This document shows, one piece after another, positions 51,394-62,900 of a stretch of DNA of 64,000 nt. The translations under genes were made by a program, and so were the position numbers. Within the stretch, counting starts at the first letter, position 1. Every line of letters starts with the position of its first letter. Origin of the DNA: Pohlia nutans (lineage: Eukaryota; Streptophyta; Bryopsida; Bryales; Mniaceae); assembly GCA_022496805.1 (NCBI GenBank), contig CM040088.1, positions 5,022,001 to 5,086,000 of the forward strand, read 5' to 3'. The notes under the pieces were generated by a model, which was given only the letters and a program-made list of their open reading frames with translations, was not told the origin of the DNA and did not search any database.

Positions 51394-52562
51394 CTCCTAA
51401 ATGCCCACAACTTTCTCCAAATTTGGAGAATTGCAAAGATGCATTATAAAATGCAACTAAGAGGGATATTTTGAACTTGAAGTATGAATAAAGGTTTAAC
51501 ATTATGAATTTTAGATCATATCTATAGTCCATACAGTTAGATCTATGATTGCTATCACCAATATTTTTGTATAAAATTTGAAAACCTGGGTACGCAACTC
51601 TCATATTATACGTAGGGAGCATCGGCATTAAAATGGCATAATTAGAGGACGGCTTTTGTAAAAATGATATCAAATTATATAAAAATAAGAGGACCAAAAA
51701 GTTAGTTGAAGATCAAATTAAATAATTTAATGAGATGTAGAAAATGTTGGGTTACGTGTTTATTAAAAAAAAGTTTCACAACGTATATAAAGAATTGAAA
51801 CATCTATGCTGATAATTTTTAAAAATCCATATGAGAAGTTGCGTCTAATTAAAATTAAAAGTCATTGACAATGTTTTATTTATAATAATAAAATCTTAAT
51901 TTTTTATTAAAAAGCCCAAAAAGTTGGGTGGCTTGACATATGCTACGTGTACTTAAAAAACTCATATATTAATTAGGTTTTTAATGCTTTTATATTGTCT
52001 TCAAATAATATTCATTTCTTGTATATAATTACATTTTTGGATTCCTTATAAGAAGGGCTACAAGAGTTTCCTACATTAAAACAAATTATATCACTTGAGA
52101 TTGGACTATAATGTAGTACGAGTGATTATAGTTTGGGCCATATAATATGGGAGTTGAGTACCGGATTTGAAACTTAAAATTCAAAATTCTTTTGTAATTT
52201 GAGTACAAATAAGATATTGACAATCTGTAAATGAAATTTATTGTGATGGGTTGAAATGTAATACTCTAATTGTAGTTCTTTTTGGGGATTTTTTGTTTCC
52301 TTAATTTTATGAATTGGTTTTTTCAAGAGCACTTTTGTACTATAATGAACTAAGATCTCTAAAAGATTTGGTGAATTACTTCAACATGAAATGAACAATG
52401 AAAATTTTCCAAATCATCTCCTTTCTAATCAATTCACACATGCAAAAACTTCCCATAAAATCTATAGTAAAAAGTCCACACTCCAAAAAGTGCATGACAG
52501 ATGAGAAAATGTGGATGAAATATGTACATCGTCCAAAATATGGACGCCTAAGTAGTTAAGGG
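51394..52562 (+). mobile_element. TTAA-type element, family B, carrying a nested insertion
   Basis: Starts CTCCTAAATGCCC after TTAA (51390-51393); the right end lies at TTAA 52556-52559 or 52563-52566. Without the 581-bp nested element it is about 580 bp and aligns with 24919-25470. Confidence 0.65.
51584..52164. mobile_element. nested 581-bp element with 8-bp duplication
   Basis: Target duplication ATTTGAAA (51576-51583, 52165-52172). Inverted ends CCTGGGTACGCAACTC and GAGTTGAGTACCGG, extended by a shared TATTATA block inside. It interrupts a family B element whose other copies are continuous here. hAT-like by duplication length; noncoding. Confidence 0.85.
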
Positions 52563-53354
52563 TTAAAAATTAAGAAAAACCCAAAATATCGGCAAATTAA
52601 AAACAAGTTCCAAGGTTATTAAAATACAAAGTTTACAAAAAGGTGATGGATGTACACATAGATAGCAAGTTAACAAGGCATCATATTGACAAAACTATAG
52701 TTAGTCATCCATGTAGAACTATTAGTACAACCATGCATGATCCCTTTTGGTTGGACCAAGAGTCACTACGTCTTTCGTCCCTTTGTATGTGGACACATGG
52801 TTCCAAAAGTCACAACCTTGTTTCATTATTTATTTATTTATTTTTGAACAATTGGACAACTTCCATTACAGAGAGTAACAGCCAAGGCGCATGAGTTGTT
52901 TCATTACTTTTAACTCACAACTCTTATTTGCGCGTCCTTTAAACTCATGATTGGGAACGTGTTCTCACAAGGTTTCCAACCATGAATGGCATGACCCACA
53001 AATGGCTATTGCAAGTTCTCTATACGAGATACCTCTTGGATTCCCCACACTGTCTTGCAACGCCCCTTTCCACAACTCAATGATGTACCTTGTCTCTTGA
53101 ATAGTTAGGCCCCTTTCTCACCACCGTATTCCACCTTGTCTCTTGCAAGGCCTTTTGCTCAACAAAGTGTTCGACGATCCATTTGAAAGGGATGTGACAC
53201 CAAGGGCTTTCTATTGACTTTAACACTCGTGGATGATAGAAACTGTAGTTGCCATTCGATCATGATGAGGACTTGAAAAGCCAATAGAATACAACAATAC
53301 ATTCATTCGAAGAGTAAGTCCAGAATCTTCTCTTCCCAATGTAACATTGACAAA

Positions 53355-54891
53355 CAACCCACATGGAACCCTCACAGTTGACTCCTGGGCCAACCTTGGG
53401 TGGAAGGGTAAAAATGAGGGATTTTTACTTTGGGGCAGTATTTTTGCCCTAACGCCCGTTAAAAGCACCATGATTTTATCCCGGTAAACTATGTTTTACC
53501 CCGGTAAAGGTTCCAGAAAGGGAGTCAAAGTTTGACCCCCGACTCCCAATCTACACTTTCAGTCATAGTGCTAAATGGGATAAAAAAAGATGCGACCAAA
53601 CTATCCACTTTTTATCCCGGTAAAAATGTTTGAGACCCTTGTGACCGATGACCACCACCAATCGTCACGGACTTGGAACAGACAGTTGCGAAGTGCGAAC
53701 TGGAAGTCTGGAACGACTGAGTAACTGGCGGATGATGGCATAAGAAGAGCGTCCCTTCCCCCTTTAATTGTTCTTTTCACTTCCCTTGCAGTTGCTTGGA
53801 GTTGCGTGTATTCACGGCGCTCGCTAGCTTGGAACCGTCTGTCGACCTTGAGCCTGGACGCCAGGCCGATCGTCTTGGTAAGCGATGCGCCGCCTTGCAA
53901 TTGCTTATCCTGCATTTCATTTCTGCTCTACGGCAGCTGCAAGCCAGCTCTGGCAATCCTGAAGTGTTTGAATTGGGTGTACATGGGTGCGGTCTCGTTA
54001 ATTTCCAACTGTTCTGACGTTGTTGTAGCTCCGCTTGTGTGAAGACAAGACTGTGGGTGCATTCCGGCCCTGCGATCTATGAGCTTGCTTTTCTTGTTGT
54101 CTAGGCTGGTGTTCTCTTTTCCGATTCGATCACGGCGAGGGACGGAGAAAGCATCGAGAGAGAACGCAGGCTGTCGTAATTAATGTTTGGATCGATGTTA
54201 CGGTGATATGTGTAATTAAAGACTGTTGTGTACGCGTACGTACGTGATCTGAATTTTGTGCATGCTTAAGCCTTGAGGGAACACAACGACCAGCAAGTGA
54301 GCGGGTGGCTTGCGATGACCGTGTTTAATTTCTGAGTGTTGGATCTTTCTCTTTCCCCAATTCCGGGCGAGCTAGGGAGGATGAAATCAATTGAGCTGTT
54401 GCAGTCCGAGCGTATTTGGATGTTGGTTGTGGTAGTATGAGTAATTAATCGCTGCTTGTGAAGTTGCCGCTTCAGTTAAAGACAAGCGTCGAAAAGCGCA
54501 GCTCACGTCGTCTTGTCGTCGGGCGCTTAATCGCTTTTGCCCGCCTGGTCTCGATCCCAGTCAACTTTACAGTATCTGGCAGACAATCAAGCTGTGATTG
54601 AAGGCCTGCTGTGATCGATCTTGCGTTTGTGTCGTTTGCTTTTCGGATTCCGGCGATATCTGTTAGGCAATGTCTGGATCTAACTACCGTTGTAAGGGAA
54701 TCTAGTAACGCTTGTACGACAGGATATGTCTCAAGCGCGCTTAATACTGAAATTGTAGTGCGACTGTGTACAGTGAAACAGCTTTTCGGATACTGGCCGG
54801 ATTGATCGATATCACCGCATTAATTGACTGATCTTCGTATGTGTGCGCATGCTTGCAGGGTGTGCGATCGAGGACTGAGCAGTCGGGAGTC
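53355..54891 (+). promoter_or_regulatory. 5' UTR and promoter of pectate lyase copy 2
   Basis: The block 53680-54040 is conserved with copy 1, and a matching acceptor CTTGCAG ends at 54858, implying a 5' UTR intron. Segment 53355-53640 is absent from copy 1. It contains three CCCGGTAAA motifs and the inverted pair GTCAAAGTTTGAC, which holds two TTGAC W-box cores, the type bound by WRKY factors. Confidence 0.5.
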
Positions 54892-57800
54892 ATGGCGATC
54901 AACCGTTTGTTTTTGGTGCTGGGCTTGCTGGCATCGGCCGGGAGCCTGGTGCATGCTCGATTCTACAGAGGCGGGATCAATGACTACACGGCCGACGCTT
55001 ACGCGAGCACGGAGGTGTACGCAGGCTACAAGGGCGAAGACAGTTATGATTACAATCAGAACAAGGAGCGGACGAATCCCGGCTCGCTGGACTGGGCCGT
55101 TTTCGATTACACTCCGAGCAGGGAGCGGACGAACCTCGACTCGCTGGACTGGGCCGGTTATGATAACGATCGGAGCATGGAGCGGGGGAACCCTGGCTCG
55201 CTGGACTGGGACGTGCAGGAAAGGTGAGATCACTTCACTTCAAGTATAATTTCTAGTCGTTGTTTCTTCTCTTTCCCTTTAATTCCGTGTCCCTTATAAA
55301 AGCAACCTAGGGAAATTAATCAATAAGAGTACGTTTGAGGCCAGTCACTAACAAAACACGTCACTGACTTACTAGTGCGATGTTAGACCCCGCTACAACT
55401 GCTTAATTGTCTCACAATGCAAAAAGTCTATCTTTTTTTCTCTTTTCATATCATTGGAATAGCTTGTGTGGATCAAGGGACGTTTATCTTCCAAAGATGA
55501 AAAATTATAAGAAAGATTGTCGAATTATAGAATGGAGATTTGAGGTTTGAAACACAATAATATATGTGTGGTGCTTGATTGTACAGTACATGATATACTC
55601 AATTAATTATTGTTGAACATGGATTGTGTTGGATCACGTACTGCAGATCGGAGTTTAGTAGCGGCAAAGAGGATGAATCACAGGTGATGAGTCATCATAA
55701 GAACCCCCCTCATGACTCCGCTCAAGCCCCCGTTGAGGCTCCTCTGGCTCCTGTTGTGGCCCCACCGGCTCCCGCCCAAGCTCCCGTAGAGGCTCCTTTG
55801 GCTCCCGCTCAGGCCTCCACTGAGGCCCCTCCGGCACCCGCTCAGGCCCCCACTGAGGCCCCTCCGACTCCCGCTCAGGCCCCCGTTGAGGCCCCTCCGA
55901 CTCCCGCTCAGGCCCCCGTTGAGGCCCCTCCGGCACCCGCTCAGGCCCCGGTTGAGGCCCCTCCAGCACCCGCTCAGGCCCCCGTTGAGGCCCCTCCGGC
56001 ACCCGCTCAGGCCCCGGTTGAGGCCCCTCCAGCACCCGCTCAGGCCCCCGTTGAGGCCCCTCCGGCACCCGCTCAGGCCCCTCCCGGCCCTCCGGCTCCG
56101 AAAGGCAACCCCATCGACGATTGTTGGAGAAGCGATCCAGACTGGTCGAAAAATCGCCAAGCTCTAGCGAATTGCGCAGTGGGATTCGGTAAGAATGCCA
56201 TGGGCGGAGCTACCGGTCCCATCTACGTAGTCACGGACGACAACGACGACGAGCTGGTGGAACCCAAAGAAGGAACTTTGCGCTACGGCGTCGTTCAAGA
56301 TGTAAGTGCACACTTTCGATCATAAGCCAATCTAATAATCAATTCATGCTAGCTACTGCATACATTGGAAGAATGGATCCACGTCTTGAATGCTTATTAA
56401 CTAGAATAGCAAACATCAATTCCCGGATGGCCAATTCCAATGCAACTCTTGGTCATCTTAACTTGTACATAACCTCAATGCAACCTCTTCTTGCCATTGT
56501 GTCAAGATACCATTGGACTAGAGGAGAGGGATAAGAACTAATAATGCTAGCTCTAGAGTATTGACTTCTAAGCAGCAGGTAGCATTAACTCTGCACCAAG
56601 AAGTAAGCCTAACTCACTGTTTGGACTCTACAAGCATGCTTGAGCATCTTCACTTCTTTTTTTTCTTTTTTGTCCAACTACCACATTGATCTTGAGATCC
56701 AATGACTCTATGTGACTTGCATTGAGAGTATGTCCAGTAATTCAAAAGCAGTCAAGACTATGGGAGACAATCACATGCCAGTACCTCCGTCGCCACTGCC
56801 AAGACTCGGCAGGTCCTGACCTGCGGTTATATACCCCAGAGTCTTGCCTGCATTTGAAGCAAATACCTAGTCTAATAGATTCAGACGAGGCTAAATTAAA
56901 TGGCACTCGATCGATTGACGAGCTAGCGTGACCTGAATATATACATATATATATGAGACATGTTGACAAATTGGGAGGCGTGGCGTGGCAGGGACCATTG
57001 TGGATCACATTCGCGAGGGACATGAACATCACATTGACGAACGAGCTCATCGTGTCGAGTCACAAGACCATCGACGGCCGAGGTTTCGAGGTCCACATCG
57101 CGGGCGGAGGCGGCCTGACGCTGCAGTACACCAGCAACATCATCATCCACGGCCTGTTCATCCACGACCTCAAGTCGACGGGGGCCGCCGTCATTCGCAG
57201 CAATTCGTCGCACTCCGGCCACCGCCAGGGCTCCGACGGCGATGCGATTAGCATATTCGGTTCCCACGACGTCTGGGTGGACCACTGCTACCTCGCCCGC
57301 GGCCCCGATGGTTTGGTGGACGTGGTCATGGGCTCCACTGCCGTCTCCATCACCAACAACTTCTTCGAGCAGCACGACAAGGTACGTCACGAAACTAGCT
57401 AGCGATCGAGTTGTACAATCATTCATACACATATGCAGCATTGCAGCATGTCCATTGTATATATGTGTATGTGGTCGAAATCTTCTCAATGGAATGCTCA
57501 GTTCCAAGGATGACTTACTATTTATAACTGCGTACATGCTTGCTTGCGCTCACCGTCATTCTAGCTAGCTCATTCTCTTGGATAATTTCAATACATGTGG
57601 CTGCATGCATCTCTACAGCTGGCATTTGATGCAATGTATGTGCATGTTACTGAGGTCGACACGAATTGAATTGATCGATCGATCAGGTTATGCTCCTTAG
57701 CGCCCACCCTTACGATGAGTGTGACAACGACATGCAAGTGAGTGTGGCCTACAATTTCTTCGCTCCAGGACTCATTGAACGCACGCCCAGGTCTGTACAT

Positions 57801-58973
57801 CCACATGTCCCACTAGCTCCACTCCCAGCCTCTGCATATTTTCTTTTTCTTTTCATTTCGCATCTCCCAACACTAATGGTTATTAAGTTGTAAGAATCGT
57901 TTGGGCTAAAACTGAGATAATGAAGGAAGCGTCCATTATATCCAAAGTGGTCCGGCCGAAGTTGGAGAAAAGGAATTATTCTGTTTACAAACAAGTAGTT
58001 GGAAAGCCGCATTCCAAAGCACCTGAGAGAGACGGATGATCGAGGATTAGTTCAGTTCCGCTCAAAGTACTCTTCCTTGAATTGGAGCAGCATGTATTGG
58101 TGTGGAGCCATAGCACAGCCAGCCAGCGCTAGCTGCGCGCTGAAGAGGAGTCACTGATATTAACTGAATGATTTGTGGATTACATCTACCAGGGTACGTC
58201 ATGGACATGCGCACGTATTTAACAATTACTATGCCAGTTGGGGCATATACGCCATTGGAAGCAGCGAAGGCCCAACAATTCTGAGTGAAGGGAACGTGTT
58301 CAACGCCCCCGATACTGGCGACAAACAGGTAACTCGCCAACTAAACGGGCATGCATGCACACAGCTTTTCTACCAGTACGTACATAGAGCCTGCAGCTTG
58401 CAAAACTAACTATTTAACAGTGTCCGCTAGCTAGACCTGGATGCGGACTATTCCAAGCCTCACAAGCTAGTGCGAGCGGGTGTGAGCAAACTACGTAACA
58501 GTCTCAATTTCTCTACAGACTCTGCTTGCAGCGACACGGACGATTCTACTAGATATGTCGTTAAGTGCCAGTGTCATTCTAAGTTGCTCTCCGCACTTGC
58601 AGTAAGACGTCTCGCTGGCAGATGAGATTCAAGCTAACTGTGACTGGATCAGTTGTATATGGGACCTAGCGAGCTATTAATTTTGGAGACCAAGAAAATG
58701 CTGGTGAAGTGAGAGAGTGAATGATTTAATAGAGTGTATGTATGGCATGCGCAGGTTACGAAGAGAATCGACGATGGAGACGAATCATTCAAGAATGCGA
58801 AGAACTGGAACTGGCAATCCGTGGGTGACAAGTTCCTCAATGGAGCTTACTTCATAGCCAGCGGCGCTAATCCCAACAGTGTGCTCCTTTCCAAGGCCAC
58901 CAGCACCAATCGGATTGTCCCAGCGGACATCGTTCCGGACATCACGCGTAGCGCCGGTCCTCTTGTCCTCTGA
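54892..58973 (+). CDS. pectate lyase, family PL1 (copy 2, repeat-expanded)
   Basis: Six exons: 54892-55223, 55647-56301, 56992-57381, 57687-57790, 58193-58328 and 58755-58973, giving 611 residues. Exons 3-6 have exactly the lengths of copy 1. A signal peptide ([17 protein letters not shown]) is followed by three 19-residue repeats (core ERTN-GSLDW, 55045-55215) where copy 1 has one. A Pro/Ala-rich tract of about 125 residues ([11 protein letters not shown] units, about 137-262) precedes NPIDDCW; copy 1 has only about 10 residues there. The catalytic half is intact in frame, with [18 protein letters not shown] and RTPRVRHG, but the NHFG motif of copy 1 reads NFFA (residues 482-485) and IGGS reads IGSS (517). 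It is presumably secreted, with the tract perhaps hydroxylated and glycosylated in the wall like arabinogalactan-type linkers (inference). Activity may be altered. Confidence 0.9.
55045..55215 (+). repeat. 57-bp coding repeat, three copies
   Basis: Three in-frame 19-codon units in exon 1 of pectate lyase copy 2, with core ERTN-GSLDW. Copy 1 has a single unit, so the array arose after the duplication. Confidence 0.9.
55725..56095 (+). repeat. 33/66-bp coding minisatellite (Pro/Ala-rich)
   Basis: The unit of 33 bp encodes [11 protein letters not shown] with variants. The 3' half is a 66-bp higher-order unit, with 55921-55986 identical to 55987-56052, which signals recent unequal exchange or slippage. 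The array is absent from copy 1. Confidence 0.95.
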
Positions 58974-59654
58974 TCGACGGGGGCTTGCATCTAATTAATT
59001 ATGTAGCTGATTTCGTGACCTGATTTGCACAGACTATGTCACCGTACCATGCTTGCTTGCTGCAAATCAATTAGACTACAAATATTGAACTGTACTTGGA
59101 ATGGACGGCCACTTTGTAATTGTGAAGTTCTGAGAATAATTCAAGAGGGTCCCCTGGACTGCCCATACAGTTCCACGCACCACTGATTAATTACCTAAGG
59201 TAGAGGCACCAATAATTTGAAACAGGTGCTTGCATAAGTGACTGGAATTAGTCCCTAACAGGTTCTGATGCTTCTACCGTATGTCCCAATATATGATTGT
59301 GCTCCTGAATCAAGTAGGAGGCTGGGGTAGAGCCACTTGTTGATGAATTGACTACACTAATTATCCCATTTAGTGTGTGTGGTACTAATTCCCGAAGCCC
59401 AAAATTACTCGGGGCTGAAATATTTATTGAGTGGCTGAAGTCTTCATATCACTTTAATTTTTACATCAGGAATAATGATATTTAGTATCACCTTCACTAA
59501 TTTCTCACACGCACTATAAACCTTCCCTCACTAAGTGGGATCATTAGTGTATTCATTCAAGACCTTTTTTTTCCTCTTTTTCAATGGTAATTCCAAGCTT
59601 TACCCAAGAAAAACTCATTTTGTTATTTGGTATGTTACATTGACAACACATTAA

Positions 59655-59887
59655 CTCCTAAGACACCAAGAAACTTGAATTAGACCTCATGATATTCTTG
59701 AGCATTTTAGAATGAGTCCTATGTGGTTTTCTATTTGTCCAAATTTTGTTTTTTTTTTTATTAGCACGTGCAATATTCTACATTGAATCTAGTGATAAAT
59801 GATTTGGCCCCATCTGAACTATAATTTTCGTAATATAATTGATTGAATTTTTTATTTCAAAACCATGAATCCTTGTTTATTTAGGGG
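59655..59887. mobile_element. short TTAA-type element
   Basis: Starts CTCCTAAGACACCAAG after TTAA (59651-59654) and ends TATTTAGGGG before CTAA (decayed TTAA). Relative of 5592-5787. Confidence 0.55.
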
Positions 59888-59907
59888 CTAAATCATAAAT
59901 GACACTA

Positions 59908-60285
59908 GAGTTATTCTTAAAATCACCTTGTGTCTGAATAAGATACCGTGTCTTTTTCTTTAATACACTCTTATTTGTTCACTTCGAATAGTTATATTAA
60001 GGTATAATAGAGCTTAGTGGTCTTTCATAATTATTAAGCTCTACCATTATTAGGTGTGTAAGAGCTTGGTGGTCTTCAATCTTATGAAAAACTAGTTTAG
60101 CTATCAAGAAAGAAGGCTAAACTAGTTTTTCTTAAGTTTAGAGACCACTAAGCTTTTACACACCTGCTAAATGAGAGACCACTAAGCTCCTCTTTACCTT
60201 ATAACTATTTGGAGTGAAAAAATAAAAATATATTAAAAAAAAGACATAGTATCTTATTTAAACAAGGTGATTTTAAGGATAATTC
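59908..60285. mobile_element. 378-bp foldback element flanked by TA
   Basis: The arms are inverted along nearly the whole length: CTTAAAATCACCTTGT and its inverse at the ends, and GAAAAACTAGTTTAGC (60086-60101) with its exact inverse at 60116-60131 in the middle, leaving a 14-nt loop. TA on both sides suggests a mariner-type target. Noncoding. Confidence 0.8.
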
Positions 60286-62001
60286 TACAAAATAGAAAAC
60301 ATAATGGTATAATCAAGTACTTTTGCTCAAATATTTGGAAAAAACCGATTTTTTTTTAAATTAGTGGAAAAATCCATGTTTAAGAAATTTGTCAATGTTT
60401 TTAGTGAAGCTTTATAACATTTTAAACCTATAAGTTCTATTAAGGTACAGTAGGGGAAAACAATGCTTGGCGTTTCTCCATTCCAACTTGAAAAAAAAAA
60501 AATTTAATTACCATCTTTGAAATGGTCCCAAAGGCACATAAATGGTTCCCTACCCACTAAATTTGGAATATAGGTTTTTTATGAGTTAATTTCATGTGCA
60601 TAAATTTCACCACCTAAAGATTTACCAAAATAGAATTATTGCAAATTTAGTAATGGATATGTTTTCTAAAATTATTATAGGGCCATGAAGTTAATGTTGA
60701 CATAAATATGACACCTCATGCTTTTAAAATCTAATCTTCCATCATGTATAATCCTCTATCATATGTACTTCTCAAAAATATTAGCCACCTATCAATATGA
60801 AGTTGCACACTTGTTTCATGACTGTTTGTTGTCCATGTTTGAAAATCGCACTATTTTGTATACATGTGTATTTTTAATAAATTTGCAATAATTCCATTTT
60901 AATAAATTTGTAAGCCACAAAACTAAGCACACATGTAATTAACTCATAAAAGAATATGTGTTCCAAATTTGGGAGCTAGGGGACAATTTATGTGCCTTTG
61001 GAATACTTTCAAAGATCAGAGACTTTTTATTTCTACTCAAATGTAAAAACGTCAAACATTTTGTCCCTCTATTGTACAATACATTACCCATGAACTCTCA
61101 TTTTTTATTTATAATTGTGAAGAAATTAAATATCAAGTATCAATCATATGCAATTTTAATAATTTATTTTGGACTAGACTCAAAATACACATTTATATTA
61201 TTATTTTGAATGAATAAATAAAATGCTCAAAATTATTGTGTTAGAGCCTTCAAAATCAAGTGGCATAATTCTTGAAAATTTGAATTATTTTTTGCCAAAC
61301 CAGAAAGTGAGGTACAGTACTATAAGACTGTCTATAAAAAAAAAATTCTCCAATTAATCCACCTCCTTTGGATTAGCATAGGTTGCCATAAATTTTAACC
61401 TAAAAAATACGGGAACCTAATTCTCACATAAATTGTATTTTTTAACATTTCAATCCTAATGTGAAAAAGTTGATCTTTATATTTTGGAAGTTTGACTCTT
61501 ATATCTAAATAGTCAATATCTCTTCAAATTCTTCAAATTCTTCCAAATACTTTTTTTAGAAAATTAGGTGTACAACATTAAAGCTACAAGAGGAACCTAC
61601 AACATAGAGTTATTCTAATATGACGATTACAACAGAGTTGCTTAGCTAATGTTGGCCAGAAATAGGGACCCTCAAATAAAATATAGAAGAAGTCTACATA
61701 GGACCTACTCAAAAATTCTAAAAAAATATGAAGCCCAATTTAGGCTTCTTGGTCATTTAGAGATTAAAGTCTTTTTGAATTTTTTTGAATTTTTTTTCCA
61801 AGCAAACAATTTTTTTTGAACTATCCTTCAATTTGATCCTCCACACCCATATCTACACCTTTGCACTCTAAAACTAGGCACTCTAGATAGTCAGCCTCCA
61901 CACGTGTAGTGTGTACACTATCTGCACTATATAATAGAACAAGTTGACCCGTATCAAAGTTCAACACAATAATAGAGTCTACCCTCGAAAGAGAGCATTA
62001 A

Positions 62002-62818
62002 CCCTTTAGTGCCTACAGTATTGTAGCTTCATGCCAATGGAACCCAGTGGATTTTTCCACCATAATTGATACTATCAAAAATAGAATGGATTAAATTAGA
62101 AAGTAACCGTACAATTGTATTCTCAACTAGAGTGGAGACAATTTGACAAAATTAGAGAATCATCTAATTGGGTGAAAATTGCAAGATTATAGTGTCTTTG
62201 AACCGTATAATGCACACTTGAAAATGAGATTTTGGAGGTTGTGTGACTTCAAAGTTAAATAGAATCTGGGTTAAATTTTCAAAATCGAAAGTAAAGAGAT
62301 TCAGCAATGACCTATGTCAACACCTCTCCGTTGCAACCAAGGTTGCAACCTTTCATATCAAGAACAAACTCACACATAATTATTTTGAATTTTATAAGTG
62401 AGAGTGACTTATCCATATACGGTTTAGAACAAAACGTTATACATTAAAAATCGAAAGGAACTGGTACATTAATCAAGATTGGAATACATACACTACTAGA
62501 ACATGAACAAAAGAACACAATCCAAAAAAATAAAGCAAGATAACAAACTTCCAAATGCATGAAATACTACATAGTACATGTGTTGTATTTGTAAGTATTT
62601 ATTGTATTTCCAAATATTTGCAGTATTTTCGCATTTTGTTCATAGCTATTTTGATAGTTACATAACTCCAAATTGAAATTTTCTTTTTCTAGAAGATGTG
62701 TAATATAAATCTCCAACTCTAAACTTCACAATTCAAAATTCAATTCTTCATGAATTTTCTATTATTTGCATTTTCGACACTCCAGTGACCAAAATGTGAT
62801 CAGCTAGGCACTAAAGGA
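62002..62818. mobile_element. TTAA-flanked element
   Basis: Ends CCCTTTAGTGCCTA and the inverse TAGGCACTAAAGGA, between TTAA (61998-62001) and TTAA (62819-62822). 817 bp, noncoding. The right end is related to 1-665. Confidence 0.7.
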
Positions 62819-62827
62819 TTAAGTGTA

Positions 62828-62900
62828 GCACGGTGGTCAAGTTGGTAGCGCTTCTCCCAGCAAACTTTTCATTCACGTTGACCTAAGCCATAGTTACTCT
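62828..62900 (+). repeat. tRNA-like segment, possible SINE head
   Basis: GGTGGTCAAGTTGGTAGCGC fits the A-box/D-arm of a tRNA gene, and the following ~30 bases contain a weak B-box-like stretch (CATTCACGTTGACC). There is no acceptor stem, so not a working tRNA gene. It lies directly after the TTAA at 62819-62822. Confidence 0.3.

Larger units (their letters stand above)
42846..52719. other. spacer between the two pectate lyase arms
   Basis: About 10 kb without a supported gene. It contains miniature elements at 42874-43097, 44633-44907, 45833-46848 (with 45964-46554 inside), 50703-50971 and 51394-52562 (with 51584-52164 inside), a TTTTG microsatellite at 43401-43427, and a dispersed repeat at 49470-49930. 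The stretches 46850-49450 and 49940-50690 are AT-rich with nothing recognised. Confidence 0.55.
52720..59345 (+). repeat. right arm of the pectate lyase inverted duplication
   Basis: Inverse of 37785-42845, lengthened by an insertion in the 5' flank (about 53355-53640), the coding repeats of copy 2 and longer introns. The distal blocks near 52740-52830 and 52900-53000 match 42600-42840. Confidence 0.85.

Noticed and set aside
55655..56160. Long minus-strand open frames rich in Gly/Arg/Glu opposite pectate lyase copy 2
   Set aside because: They mirror the Pro/Ala minisatellite of the sense exon; a repeat with a period divisible by three stays open in several frames.
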